A stretch of 64,000 nt of DNA from Flavobacterium anhuiense (GCF_900101855.1 NZ_FMVC01000006.1:62001-126000), one strand, 5' to 3'. Shown: positions 15,512 to 24,624, numbered from the stretch's first letter. A program made the numbers and translations. Notes: generated by a model not told the origin, from the letters alone.

Positions 15512-17959
15512 ATGTTAGACATTAAAGATTTTGCCATTTTTGAAAATCATTCTCATTTTGATTTTAAAGGATTTCTGTTGAAAATTGCTAGCTACTGGAA
15601 ATGGTTTCTGGCAAGTTTGATTATTGCATTCACGATTGCTTATCAGGTAAATATTCGTAAAGAAAAAATTTACGGAATGCAGACCATGATTTCTATTAAA
15701 GAAGAAAGCAATCCCTTTTTTACTTCAAATACCAGTTTAGTTTTTAATTGGGGAGGAATCTCTGATCAAGTAAATGGAATTTCTACAATTCTTCAGTCAA
15801 GATCCCATAATGAATTGGTTGTAGATAAGCTTCAGTTTTATATTGACTATTTAGAGCAAGGAAAATACAATTTAATAGACTCTTACGGTGCTGTTCCATT
15901 TTATATCGATATTGATAAGACAAAAGGGCAGATTGTAAATTCATTAATTAATATAAAGTTTTTAAATGAAAACGAATATCAAATTCAGATTCCATTTGAA
16001 AGCAACTCCGTTTCATTGATTACATATAGCAATAATTCTTATAGCAATACTTCTGTACAGCCTGTAACCTTCATAAAAAAATACAAAGTTGGGGAAACCG
16101 TAAATCTCCCGTTTTTGAATTGGAAGCTACAAATCAATGATAATCCAGGTTTTTACAAGGGTAAAGAATATTTTGTCAGATTTAATGATTTTGACGGGAC
16201 GGTATCTCGATATAAAGGGATAAATGTAGACTCTGGTAAAAGCGGCGGGTCACTGTTGACTTTGTCAATGCAGGGAACAAATAAAACCAGAATGGTTGAT
16301 TATTTGAATTCTACTGTAAAAATGCTTATCAAAATTCAGCTCGACGGCAAAAATCAATTTGCTACAAATACTATTAGGTTTATTGATAGTACTCTTGTGG
16401 CAATGGAATCTCAGCTTAAACAGACTGGTAACGAATTAAAATCTTTTCAAAAGGATAAAAATATTTATCAAATAGAAGACGGCGGTTCTAAAGTTTCGGA
16501 GAAGATAATGGATTTTGATGTTGAAAAGGACCAAATAACGAGAAAAATAGCTTACTATAATTCGTTAAAAGCATATTTAAACAGCAGTGTCGATTATTCG
16601 AGGTTGCCTGCTCCTTCTGTTGCAGGAATTGAAGATCCAAACATTGTTGCGAATGTTTCTAAACTTATTGCGCTTTCTACTCAAAGATCAGAAATGGCTT
16701 ATGCCGTAAAGAGTGAAAAAATATTTAAAGATTTTGATAATCAAATGGCTGCAGTAAAAAATGTCCTACAAGAGAATATTGTTACGGCAAAAGCTTCTTT
16801 GTTATATGACTTATCTTTGGTAAATGCCAAAATTGGTCAAGCTGAAAGTACAGTAAAAAGACTTCCGGCTGAACAGCAAGAGTTATTGAAAATCAAAAGA
16901 AAATATGATTTAAATGATAATATTTATACAGAATTTCTTCAGAAAAGAAATGAAGCAGAAATTGTAAGAGCATCTAACCTGTCAGACATTCATTTTATTG
17001 ATCCAGCAAAAGATATTGGAGGAGGTTTGATAGGTCCTAAGACTTCTGTAAATTATGTAATGGCTTTATTTTTAGGAATTTTAATTCCTTTACTGTTTGT
17101 CCTGGTGATTTTTTTCATTAATAATTCAATTCAGAATACTGAGGATATTAGCAAATTGACTCAAATTCCGTTACTTGGTGTAATTGGGGTTAATAAGGAT
17201 TCTGGAAGTTTAGCAGTTTTTGACAAACCAAAATCAGCACTTTCAGAAGCATTTAGAGGGATTCGATCGTCACTTCAGTTTTTGTACAAAAAACAGCAAG
17301 TTAGCGGATCAAAAACATTAATGATTACTTCTTCTATTAGTGGTGAAGGAAAAACATTTTGTTCTATAAATATTGCTACGGTTTTCGCTTTAAGCGAAAA
17401 GAAAACGGTAATTGTTGGTTTAGATTTGAGAAAACCCAGATTAGCAGATGAATTTCAAATAAAATCACCTTTGGGTGTTGTCAATTATTTAATAAAACAA
17501 AATAGTTTAGAAGAAATTACTAATTCCACACAAGTGCCGAATTTGGATGTAATTCTTTCTGGACCAATTCCGCCAAATCCTTCAGAATTAATTTTAAGTG
17601 ATGGAATGAAGGAATTAATTGATGAACTAAAGCAGAAATATGATTATATTGTTTTGGATACTCCGCCAGTTGGTTTGGTGGCAGATTCATTAGAGTTAGT
17701 TCAATTTGCAGATGTGACATTATATATCGTAAGGCAGAATTATACCAAGAAAGATATGATAACGTTATTGAATACTAGACTTAAACGTGGTGAGTTGAGT
17801 AACGTGAGTATTGTACTGAATGGTTATGAAAATAAGGCTAAATATGGTACTGGTTACGGTTATGGTTACGGCTATGGAGCTTATTCGAATGGTTACCACG
17901 AAGAAGAAGTCAAAGTTGGATTTTGGAAAACATTCATGAATCGAATTAGAAAAAGCTAA
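15512..17959 (+). CDS. wzc: Wzc-type polysaccharide co-polymerase with tyrosine autokinase domain
   Basis: Encodes 815 residues. An N-terminal Wzz domain begins with a membrane helix at about 31-47; a long coiled-coil periplasmic part follows, then a second helix near 515-535 (NYVMALFLGILIPLLFVLVI). The cytoplasmic BY-kinase has Walker A GEGKT (Lys614), Walker A' VVGLDLRKPR and Walker B IVLDTPP (near 711-719). The tail contains seven tyrosines in a Gly-Tyr run around 777-795, the expected autophosphorylation cluster. It controls chain length and couples synthesis to Wza export. A single reading frame holds both halves, as in proteobacterial Wzc. Confidence 0.95.
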   Translation: MLDIKDFAIFENHSHFDFKGFLLKIASYWKWFLASLIIAFTIAYQVNIRKEKIYGMQTMISIKEESNPFFTSNTSLVFNWGGISDQVNGISTILQSRSHNELVVDKLQFYIDYLEQGKYNLIDSYGAVPFYIDIDKTKGQIVNSLINIKFLNENEYQIQIPFESNSVSLITYSNNSYSNTSVQPVTFIKKYKVGETVNLPFLNWKLQINDNPGFYKGKEYFVRFNDFDGTVSRYKGINVDSGKSGGSLLTLSMQGTNKTRMVDYLNSTVKMLIKIQLDGKNQFATNTIRFIDSTLVAMESQLKQTGNELKSFQKDKNIYQIEDGGSKVSEKIMDFDVEKDQITRKIAYYNSLKAYLNSSVDYSRLPAPSVAGIEDPNIVANVSKLIALSTQRSEMAYAVKSEKIFKDFDNQMAAVKNVLQENIVTAKASLLYDLSLVNAKIGQAESTVKRLPAEQQELLKIKRKYDLNDNIYTEFLQKRNEAEIVRASNLSDIHFIDPAKDIGGGLIGPKTSVNYVMALFLGILIPLLFVLVIFFINNSIQNTEDISKLTQIPLLGVIGVNKDSGSLAVFDKPKSALSEAFRGIRSSLQFLYKKQQVSGSKTLMITSSISGEGKTFCSINIATVFALSEKKTVIVGLDLRKPRLADEFQIKSPLGVVNYLIKQNSLEEITNSTQVPNLDVILSGPIPPNPSELILSDGMKELIDELKQKYDYIVLDTPPVGLVADSLELVQFADVTLYIVRQNYTKKDMITLLNTRLKRGELSNVSIVLNGYENKAKYGTGYGYGYGYGAYSNGYHEEEVKVGFWKTFMNRIRKS

Positions 17960-17970
17960 AAGTTGGATAA

Positions 17971-18954
17971 ATGGAAAATAAAACAAAAGATACTATTTTA
18001 ATTACGGGAGGAGCTGGATTTATAGGTTCAAATTTGACCGAGTATTTTTTAGGTTTAGACTATAAAGTTGTCTGTTTGGATAATTTTTCCACAGGGCATC
18101 GTCATAATTTGAAAAATTTTTTAAGCAATCCTGATTTTAAGTTAATTGAAGGTGATATTCGAAATTTAGCTGATTGTAATTTAGCAGTAGAAGGAGCAGA
18201 TTATGTTTTACATCAAGCTGCTTTAGGTTCTGTTCCAAGGTCAATAAAAGACCCAATAACAACCAATGAAGTAAATGTTTCTGGATTTTTAAATATGCTT
18301 ACAGCAGCTCTTGATGCTAAAGTAAAACGATTTGTATATGCTGCTAGCTCTTCAACCTATGGAGATTCTCAGGGACTGCCAAAAGTAGAAGATGTTATAG
18401 GAAAACCATTGTCTCCTTATGCTATTACTAAGTATGTAAATGAGCTGTATGCGGAAATTTTCAGTAAAACCTATGGTTTGGAAACAATTGGCCTTCGTTA
18501 TTTTAATGTTTTTGGAAGAAAACAAGACCCTAACGGAGCGTATGCTGCAGTAATACCAAAATTTGTAAAACAGTTTATGAATCATGAAAGTCCTGTGATT
18601 AATGGAGATGGGAATTACTCTCGTGATTTTACTTATATCGATAATGTTATTCAGATGAATGAATTGGCAATGACTTCTCAAAATCCAGAAGCCATTAATT
18701 CAGTTTACAATACTGCATTTGGTAATAGAAATACATTAAATGATTTGGTTAAATATTTAAAAGAATATTTATCAGAGTTTGATCCGAAAATAAAGGACGT
18801 TCAGGTTATTTATGGAGAAAACAGAGCAGGAGATATTCCGCATTCATTGGCGAGCATTGAAAAAGCAAAAAAGATACTAGGGTATAATCCAAAATATTCT
18901 TTGCAAGATGGATTGAAAGAAGCTGTGGGATGGTATTGGAATAATTTAAAATAA
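17971..18954 (+). CDS. NAD-dependent UDP-hexosamine 4-epimerase, WbpP/TviC-like
   Basis: Encodes 327 residues. An extended SDR fold is shown by GGAGFIGSNL, SSSTYGD and the catalytic YAITK. The segment GRKQDPNGAYAAVIPKF closely follows the WbpP hallmark, which marks epimerases that act on N-acetylated UDP-sugars (UDP-GlcNAc to UDP-GalNAc, or the corresponding uronic acids). With the TviB-like dehydrogenase at 21193 it could make UDP-GalNAcA, as TviB and TviC do for Vi antigen. It lies 11 bases after wzc, in the same operon. Confidence 0.82.
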   Translation: MENKTKDTILITGGAGFIGSNLTEYFLGLDYKVVCLDNFSTGHRHNLKNFLSNPDFKLIEGDIRNLADCNLAVEGADYVLHQAALGSVPRSIKDPITTNEVNVSGFLNMLTAALDAKVKRFVYAASSSTYGDSQGLPKVEDVIGKPLSPYAITKYVNELYAEIFSKTYGLETIGLRYFNVFGRKQDPNGAYAAVIPKFVKQFMNHESPVINGDGNYSRDFTYIDNVIQMNELAMTSQNPEAINSVYNTAFGNRNTLNDLVKYLKEYLSEFDPKIKDVQVIYGENRAGDIPHSLASIEKAKKILGYNPKYSLQDGLKEAVGWYWNNLK

Positions 18955-18980
18955 AAACAGATCAAGATAAAATAGATCAA

Positions 18981-20372
18981 ATGAAAATTACAAAAATTTG
19001 CTGCATTGGTGCAGGATATGTTGGTGGGCCAACTATGGCGGTTATAGCTCAAAAATGTCCACACATTCAAGTTACAGTTGTTGATTTAAACGAACAAAGA
19101 ATAGCGGATTGGAATGATCCAAATCCTGAAAATATTCCAGTATATGAGCCAGGTCTCTCTGAAATTGTAGCGGAGGCTAGAGGTAGAAATCTATTTTTTT
19201 CTACAGATGTTGATAAGGCAATAGATGATGCACAAATGATATTTATCTCAGTAAATACGCCAACCAAAACTTATGGTAAAGGCAAAGGGATGGCTGCAGA
19301 TTTAAAATATATTGAGTTATGCGCAAGGCAAATAGCAAGAGTAGCAAAACAAAATAAAATAGTTGTAGAGAAATCAACTTTGCCAGTTAGAACTGCCGAA
19401 GCTATTAAAAGTATATTAGATAATACAGGAAACGGTGTTCAGTTTCAAATTTTGTCTAATCCAGAATTTTTAGCAGAAGGTACTGCTGTTACAGATTTGT
19501 TAAATCCAGATCGAATTTTAATCGGAGGAGATACTACTCCTGATGGTGAGGAAGCGATTAATGCTTTGGTAGACGTTTATGCAAATTGGGTAAGCAAAGA
19601 AAAGATTTTAACAACAAATGTTTGGTCGTCAGAGTTGTCTAAATTGACTGCAAATGCATTTTTAGCGCAACGAATTTCATCTATTAATGCGATGTCTGAA
19701 TTATGTGAAAAAACTGGTGCAGATGTCAATGAAGTGGCGAGGGCAATAGGAATGGATAGCAGAATCGGTCCTAAATTCTTAAAAGCTTCTGTTGGATTTG
19801 GTGGTTCTTGCTTTCAAAAAGATATTCTGAATTTAGTTTATATAGCAAAATCATATGGATTAAATGAAGTTGCCGATTATTGGGAACAAGTCATTATTAT
19901 GAACGATCATCAAAAAAGAAGATTCTCAAATAAAATCGTTCAAACATTATACAATACAGTAGCCGATAAAAAAATTACTTTTTTAGGCTGGGCTTTTAAA
20001 AAAGATACAAACGATACAAGAGAATCTGCCGCGATTTATGTGGCTGACGACTTAATAAATGAGCAAGCCAATATTTCTGTTTACGATCCAAAAGTTTCTG
20101 AAAATAAGATGTTAAACGATCTTAACTATTTAGAAACAAGAGCAAATGAAGAAAACGTAAAAGCGTTGAATGTCTTTGATAATGCTTATGAGGCTTGTAA
20201 GGATGCTCATGCAATTGCAATCTTAACAGAATGGGATGAATTTACTACTTATGACTGGAAAAAGATTTACGATTCTATGCATAAGCCCGCTTTTGTTTTT
20301 GATGGAAGAAACATTTTAAATGCTAAAGAATTAGAATCAATCGGTTTTGTTTACAATGGAATAGGTTCATAA
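18981..20372 (+). CDS. ugd: UDP-glucose 6-dehydrogenase, long (animal-like) type
   Basis: Encodes 463 residues. The Rossmann motif is IGAGYVGGPT, and the NAD domain has NTPTKTYGKGKG and FLAEGTA. The catalytic Cys277 sits in GFGGSCFQKDIL, and the C-terminal domain has FKKDTNDTRESAAI. The length and the motif VYEPGL are those of the long UGDH class also found in animals, rather than the shorter E. coli Ugd. It oxidises UDP-glucose to UDP-glucuronic acid, a capsule precursor. It follows the epimerase by 26 bases. Confidence 0.93.
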   Translation: MKITKICCIGAGYVGGPTMAVIAQKCPHIQVTVVDLNEQRIADWNDPNPENIPVYEPGLSEIVAEARGRNLFFSTDVDKAIDDAQMIFISVNTPTKTYGKGKGMAADLKYIELCARQIARVAKQNKIVVEKSTLPVRTAEAIKSILDNTGNGVQFQILSNPEFLAEGTAVTDLLNPDRILIGGDTTPDGEEAINALVDVYANWVSKEKILTTNVWSSELSKLTANAFLAQRISSINAMSELCEKTGADVNEVARAIGMDSRIGPKFLKASVGFGGSCFQKDILNLVYIAKSYGLNEVADYWEQVIIMNDHQKRRFSNKIVQTLYNTVADKKITFLGWAFKKDTNDTRESAAIYVADDLINEQANISVYDPKVSENKMLNDLNYLETRANEENVKALNVFDNAYEACKDAHAIAILTEWDEFTTYDWKKIYDSMHKPAFVFDGRNILNAKELESIGFVYNGIGS

Positions 20373-20445
20373 GTTTGTCTGGTAGTGAAGTAAAAAGGAT
20401 GTGAAAATGTGAAGTAGTAAGATTTGCTTCGTTATAAATAAAAAG

Positions 20446-20910
20446 ATGAATTGGTATGTAGTTTACACAAAGCCGAAATGGGAAAAAAAAGTTGCAGATA
20501 AACTTAACCAATTAGGAATTGAATGCTATTGCCCACTTATTACCCAAATTAAGCAATGGTCTGATAGAAAAAAAAAGATTGAAGCTCCGCTTTTTAATTC
20601 TTATGTTTTTGTTCAATTGGAAGATTCAGACAGGAATTTAGTTTTTCAGGTTGCCGGAGTTGTAAGATATTTATTTTGGTTAGGGAAGCCCGCAATTGTA
20701 AAAGATCAGGAAATCGAAGCGATAAAAAATAGTCTTAAAGCAACAAATATTAGTGAGGTTACTGTTTCCGCGCTTCAAGTGGGAGATAAAATCAAATTAG
20801 AGTCAGGTGCATTTATTAATCAAAATGCAATTGTTCAAGAAGTTTCTAATAATTATTATACTCTAATCTTGGAAACTTTAGGATGTATTCTAAAAATAAA
20901 ATATAAATAA
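20446..20910 (+). CDS. UpxY-family (NusG-like) transcription antiterminator
   Basis: Encodes 154 residues. The N-terminal NGN domain is clear (MNWYVVYTKPKWEKKVADKL, PLFNSYVFVQLED, VRYLFWLGKPA), and a short KOW-like C-terminus begins VGDKIKLESGAFINQ. The size and position match UpxY proteins, specialised NusG paralogues that bind RNA polymerase at capsule-operon leaders in Bacteroides and prevent premature termination. Here it follows ugd and is itself followed by an intrinsic terminator, then a new promoter and a structured leader, so its likely target is the operon starting at 21193. A single weak AAGATTTG box at 20419 precedes it. Confidence 0.88.
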   Translation: MNWYVVYTKPKWEKKVADKLNQLGIECYCPLITQIKQWSDRKKKIEAPLFNSYVFVQLEDSDRNLVFQVAGVVRYLFWLGKPAIVKDQEIEAIKNSLKATNISEVTVSALQVGDKIKLESGAFINQNAIVQEVSNNYYTLILETLGCILKIKYK

Positions 20911-20931
20911 CGACGTTATCAAATAAAAATT

Positions 20932-20977
20932 AACAGAAGAGAAGTCTTTTTTTTAGATTTTTTCTTCTGTTTTTTTT
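20932..20977 (+). terminator. Intrinsic terminator after the UpxY gene
   Basis: AACAGAAGA (20932-20940) pairs with TCTTCTGTT (20963-20971), extendable inward by four more pairs including G-U, with a T-rich loop, and is followed by a T-run to 20977. It separates the wza-wzc-epimerase-ugd-upxY unit from the downstream operon. Bases 20978-21069 hold no gene; the only feature there is TACGG-GAAA-CCGTA at 21056-21069, a five-pair hairpin with a GNRA loop. Confidence 0.85.
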
Positions 20978-21069
20978 ATGAAGGAATTATTTACAGCCTG
21001 ATTAATAATAGATTGTGGTTAAGTGCATTTTATTTAACAATTTGTTGGTGAGTATTACGGGAAACCGTA

Positions 21070-21100
21070 TTGAATAACTAGACTTATTATACTATATTTG
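21070..21100 (+). promoter_or_regulatory. Promoter for the main glycan operon
   Basis: TTG at 21070-21072, a 20-base spacer and TATATTTG at 21093-21100 match the Bacteroidota consensus. Predicted transcription starts near 21107, producing a leader of about 86 bases before the ATG at 21193. It is the best promoter match inside the polysaccharide locus and lies just downstream of the UpxY terminator. Confidence 0.7.
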
Positions 21101-21115
21101 CGCGAAAATGATTAA

Positions 21116-21180
21116 TTTAGGCATCTGAGTCAGATATTGTGACTTGGAATGGCGAAGCCGTGAATTTTTGGTAGCCTAAA
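21116..21180 (+). ncRNA. Structured leader RNA upstream of the nucleotide-sugar dehydrogenase gene
   Basis: The 5' leader can fold as a compact branched structure. P1 is TTTAGGC (21116-21122) with GCCTAAA (21174-21180). P2 is ATCTG (21123-21127) with CAGAT (21131-21135) around a three-base loop. P3 is ATGGC (21149-21153) with GCCGT (21157-21161, one G-U pair) around GAA. P2 abuts P1 directly, as in real junctions. It contains no T-run. It may be the recognition site for the UpxY protein encoded just upstream, or a ligand-sensing leader. The fold was derived by hand. Confidence 0.5.
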
Positions 21181-21192
21181 GAAATAAAGAAA

Positions 21193-22482
21193 ATGGAATT
21201 AGATAAAAATATTAAAATTGCAGTTATTGGCTTAGGGTATGTAGGATTACCATTAGCTCGATTATTTGCAACAAAATATTCAGTAATTGGTTTTGATATA
21301 AATGAATCTAGAGTCAATTCTTTGAAATCGGGAACCGATACAACTTTAGAGGTTGAAGATGATGTTTTACAAAAAGTATTAATTACGAATTCTGATGAAG
21401 AAGCAGGTCTATATTGTACGACTTCGATAGATGATATTCAGAATTGCAATTATTATATAGTTACTGTACCTACTCCAGTTGATAAAAATAATAGGCCGGA
21501 TTTAACTCCTCTTTATAAATCTAGCGAAACTGTCGGTAAAGTTCTAAAAAAAGGAGATATCGTTATTTATGAATCAACTGTTTATCCTGGAGTAACAGAA
21601 GAGCAATGTGTGCCAGTTCTAGAGCAGGTTTCTGGATTAAAATTTAATGAAGACTTTTTTGCAGGATATTCGCCAGAAAGAATAAATCCAGGGGATAAAG
21701 AACATACAGTTGAAAAAATTCTGAAAGTTACTTCTGGGTCAACACCTGAAATAGGATTAAAAGTAGATGCTTTATATAAGTCCGTAATTACTGCTGGAAC
21801 CCATTTAGCACCGACTATAAAAGTTGCAGAAGCAGCTAAGGTTATTGAAAATTCTCAGAGAGATATTAATATCGCTTTTGTTAATGAATTAGCGAAAATA
21901 TTCAATTTAATGAATATTGATACACAAGAAGTTTTGACAGCGGCGGCAACAAAATGGAATTTTTTGCCGTTTAAACCAGGTCTTGTTGGTGGGCATTGTA
22001 TAGGGGTTGATCCATATTATTTAGCACAAAGAGCACAAGAGTTCGGTTATCATCCTGAAATCATTTTAGCAGGAAGACGTTTGAATGATAGTATGGGAGA
22101 ATATGTGGCTTCACAAATAGTGAAGCTAATGATAAAAAAAGGTATTTCTGTTAATGGTGCTGAATTATTAATGCTAGGCATAACGTTCAAAGAAAATTGT
22201 CCAGACGTTAGAAATACTAAAATAGTAGATGTTGTTAAAGCATTAAAAGATTATGGAATTGTTGTAACGATATTTGATCCGCTAGCAGATGTGCATGATG
22301 TAAAAAAAGAATATAATTTAGTAACATTAGACTCTGTTCCCAATAATAAATTTGATGCAATAGTTCTAGGAGTTTCGCATGCGGAGTTTTTAGAATTAGA
22401 ATTTTCAAATTTGCAGAAAGAAAAAAGTTTAATTTATGACGTAAAAGGAGTTTTAGGATCTTTAGCTGACAATAGGCTGTAG
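21193..22482 (+). CDS. UDP-N-acetylhexosamine 6-dehydrogenase, TviB/WbpA/WecC-like
   Basis: Encodes 429 residues of the UDP-glucose/GDP-mannose dehydrogenase superfamily: VIGLGYVGLPLARLFA at the start, YESTVYPGVTEE and YSPERINPGD in the middle, catalytic Cys269 in GLVGGHCIGVDPYYLA, and GITFKENCPDVRNTK in the C-terminal domain. The YSPERINPGD and HCIGVDPYYL motifs group it with enzymes that oxidise UDP-GlcNAc or UDP-ManNAc to uronic acids, most like TviB. The WbpP/TviC-like epimerase at 17971 is a natural partner. It is the first gene after the structured leader. Confidence 0.87.
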   Translation: MELDKNIKIAVIGLGYVGLPLARLFATKYSVIGFDINESRVNSLKSGTDTTLEVEDDVLQKVLITNSDEEAGLYCTTSIDDIQNCNYYIVTVPTPVDKNNRPDLTPLYKSSETVGKVLKKGDIVIYESTVYPGVTEEQCVPVLEQVSGLKFNEDFFAGYSPERINPGDKEHTVEKILKVTSGSTPEIGLKVDALYKSVITAGTHLAPTIKVAEAAKVIENSQRDINIAFVNELAKIFNLMNIDTQEVLTAAATKWNFLPFKPGLVGGHCIGVDPYYLAQRAQEFGYHPEIILAGRRLNDSMGEYVASQIVKLMIKKGISVNGAELLMLGITFKENCPDVRNTKIVDVVKALKDYGIVVTIFDPLADVHDVKKEYNLVTLDSVPNNKFDAIVLGVSHAEFLELEFSNLQKEKSLIYDVKGVLGSLADNRL

Positions 22483-22511
22483 ATTTTAGCTTCTTTTTTA
22501 TTTTATAATAT

Positions 22512-23519
22512 ATGAATTCAGATAAAACTATAACGCATGTTATCCTTACTGGAGGAGTAGGAAGTCGTTTATGGCCACTTTCTCGTAAAAGTCGCCCAAA
22601 ACAATACCTTGAAATATTTGATGGAAAGTCTTTATTTGAAATGACAGTTGAACGCAACAGTTATTTGGCAAACAAAGTAATGGTGGTTGGAAATATTGAT
22701 AATCATCAATTAAGTGGGAAAGTAATGCGTAAAACCAATACCCAGTACATAAATATTATTGAAGCAACTCCACGAAATACAGCTGCGGCAATTGCTTTTG
22801 CAGCATTTGCATCTCAACCAGAAGATATTTTAATTATTACTCCATCAGATCATATTATAGATCAAAAGGAAAACTATAATCAAGCGATCAGTGAGGCGGT
22901 TATAAAAGCCAATGAAGGATTTATAGTAACATTTGGAGTAATACCTACTAAACCAGAAACAGGCTATGGTTATATTGAAGCAAAAGGAGATAATGTAATT
23001 TCTTTCCGTGAAAAGCCAAACGAAACCACTGCAAAAGAATTTATTTCAAAAGGTAATTTCTTATGGAATAGTGGTATGTTTTGCTTTAAAGCGGGTGTTT
23101 TATTGGATGAATTAAAGCAATTTCAGCCAGATGTTTATGAAAAATCTAAAGCAGTTTGGGAATCTTCTGAAAAAGGGTTTTTAGATTTAGAATTATCAAT
23201 GCAAATTCCATCAATTAGTATTGATTATGCTGTGATGGAAAGAAGTAAAAAAATAAAAGTAGTTCCTGCATCTTTCTCTTGGTCTGATCTTGGTTCTTTT
23301 GAATCAGTATATGAATATTTGGTTTCAAAGGGACATCCTGTAGATTCTAATGGCAATATGGTAATTGGTTGTGATAGTCATACAACTTTTTTGGGATTAA
23401 GAAATACTATTTTTGTCCATACAGATACTGCTAATTTGATCTTGCAAAAAGAAAATTCGCAAGATGTAAAAGATATATATAACGAGTTGGAAAAACAAAA
23501 TTCAGATTTGTTAAATTAA
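22512..23519 (+). CDS. manC: Mannose-1-phosphate guanylyltransferase, monofunctional
   Basis: Encodes 335 residues. The nucleotidyltransferase signature GGVGSRLWPLSRKSRPKQY, the FGVIPTKPETGYGYIE block and WNSGMF are typical of GDP-mannose pyrophosphorylases. The protein ends after the N-terminal catalytic and short beta-helix parts, so the phosphomannose isomerase domain of bifunctional ManC enzymes (about 480 residues) is missing. GDP-mannose would feed gmd and fcl at 39984-42074. No phosphomannomutase is in the window. Confidence 0.92.
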   Translation: MNSDKTITHVILTGGVGSRLWPLSRKSRPKQYLEIFDGKSLFEMTVERNSYLANKVMVVGNIDNHQLSGKVMRKTNTQYINIIEATPRNTAAAIAFAAFASQPEDILIITPSDHIIDQKENYNQAISEAVIKANEGFIVTFGVIPTKPETGYGYIEAKGDNVISFREKPNETTAKEFISKGNFLWNSGMFCFKAGVLLDELKQFQPDVYEKSKAVWESSEKGFLDLELSMQIPSISIDYAVMERSKKIKVVPASFSWSDLGSFESVYEYLVSKGHPVDSNGNMVIGCDSHTTFLGLRNTIFVHTDTANLILQKENSQDVKDIYNELEKQNSDLLN

Positions 23520-23535
23520 TATAAAGAATTTAAAA

Positions 23536-24582
23536 ATGAAAAAAATTCTAATAACTGGCGGTGCTGGTTTTATTGGTTCTCACGTAGTAAGACGCTTTGT
23601 GAATAAATATCCGGAGTATCAAATTTTTAATTTGGATGCTTTAACTTATGCAGGCAATCTTGAGAACATAAAAGATATTGAAAATCAACCTAATTATACA
23701 TTTGTTAAAGGCGATATTGTCGATGAAAGTTTTATTAATGAACTTTTCGAGCTTCATAAATTTGATGGGGTTCTACATTTAGCGGCAGAATCACATGTCG
23801 ATCGCTCTATTGAAGATCCACTTGCATTTGTTAAAACCAATGTTATTGGAACAATGAATTTATTAAATGCAGCTAAGAATCAATGGAAAGGTAATTTTGA
23901 AGGTAAAAGATTTTATCATATAAGTACTGATGAAGTCTATGGCTCATTAGGAGCAACAGGATTGTTTACTGAAGAAACTCCTTATGATCCAAATTCTCCA
24001 TATTCGGCTTCAAAAGCCAGTTCAGATCATTTTGTTAGGGCTTATGGTGAAACTTATGGGCTTCCATATGTTTTAACTAATTGTTCAAACAATTATGGAT
24101 CATATCATTTTCCTGAAAAACTAATTCCTCTTTTTATTAATAATATTATAAATAACAAATCTCTTCCAGTATATGGCGACGGTAATTATACTAGAGATTG
24201 GCTGTTTGTAGAAGATCACGCGATAGCAATTGATTTAGTTTTTCATGAAGGGAAGAATCATGAAACCTATAATATCGGTGGATTTAATGAATGGAAAAAT
24301 ATAGATCTGGTTAAGTTGTTATGTAAAATAATGGATGGAAAATTGGAAAGAGAGGCTGGTACTTCTGAAAAACTAATTACCTATGTTAAAGATAGACCAG
24401 GTCATGATTTACGTTATGCCATAGATGCTTCAAAAATTAATAAAGAGCTAGGCTGGAAGCCTTCAGTTACTTTTGAAGAAGGATTAGAAAAAACTATCAA
24501 TTGGTATCTAAATAACCAAGAATGGCTTAAAAATGTTACTTCAGGAGCTTACAAAGATTATTATCAAAAACAATACTCATAA
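23536..24582 (+). CDS. rfbB: dTDP-glucose 4,6-dehydratase
   Basis: Encodes 348 residues of the extended SDR family. It has GGAGFIGSHVVRRFV, HLAAESHVDRSIEDP, the catalytic STDEVYGS (Asp-Glu pair) and YSASKASSDH, and NCSNNYG. It converts dTDP-glucose to dTDP-4-keto-6-deoxyglucose, the second step to dTDP-L-rhamnose. The other pathway genes, rfbC, rfbD and rfbA, are grouped 20 kb downstream at 44610-46935. The tail KDYYQKQY is common in this enzyme from the phylum. Confidence 0.94.
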   Translation: MKKILITGGAGFIGSHVVRRFVNKYPEYQIFNLDALTYAGNLENIKDIENQPNYTFVKGDIVDESFINELFELHKFDGVLHLAAESHVDRSIEDPLAFVKTNVIGTMNLLNAAKNQWKGNFEGKRFYHISTDEVYGSLGATGLFTEETPYDPNSPYSASKASSDHFVRAYGETYGLPYVLTNCSNNYGSYHFPEKLIPLFINNIINNKSLPVYGDGNYTRDWLFVEDHAIAIDLVFHEGKNHETYNIGGFNEWKNIDLVKLLCKIMDGKLEREAGTSEKLITYVKDRPGHDLRYAIDASKINKELGWKPSVTFEEGLEKTINWYLNNQEWLKNVTSGAYKDYYQKQYS

Positions 24583-24624
24583 AATATTTATAAAAAAATA
24601 TCTTTAAATAATTTTTCCTTTAAC

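Noticed and set aside
22235..22657. Antisense open frame of 140 codons over the dehydrogenase and manC
   Set aside because: It overlaps two strongly supported genes on the other strand and shows no recognisable domain.
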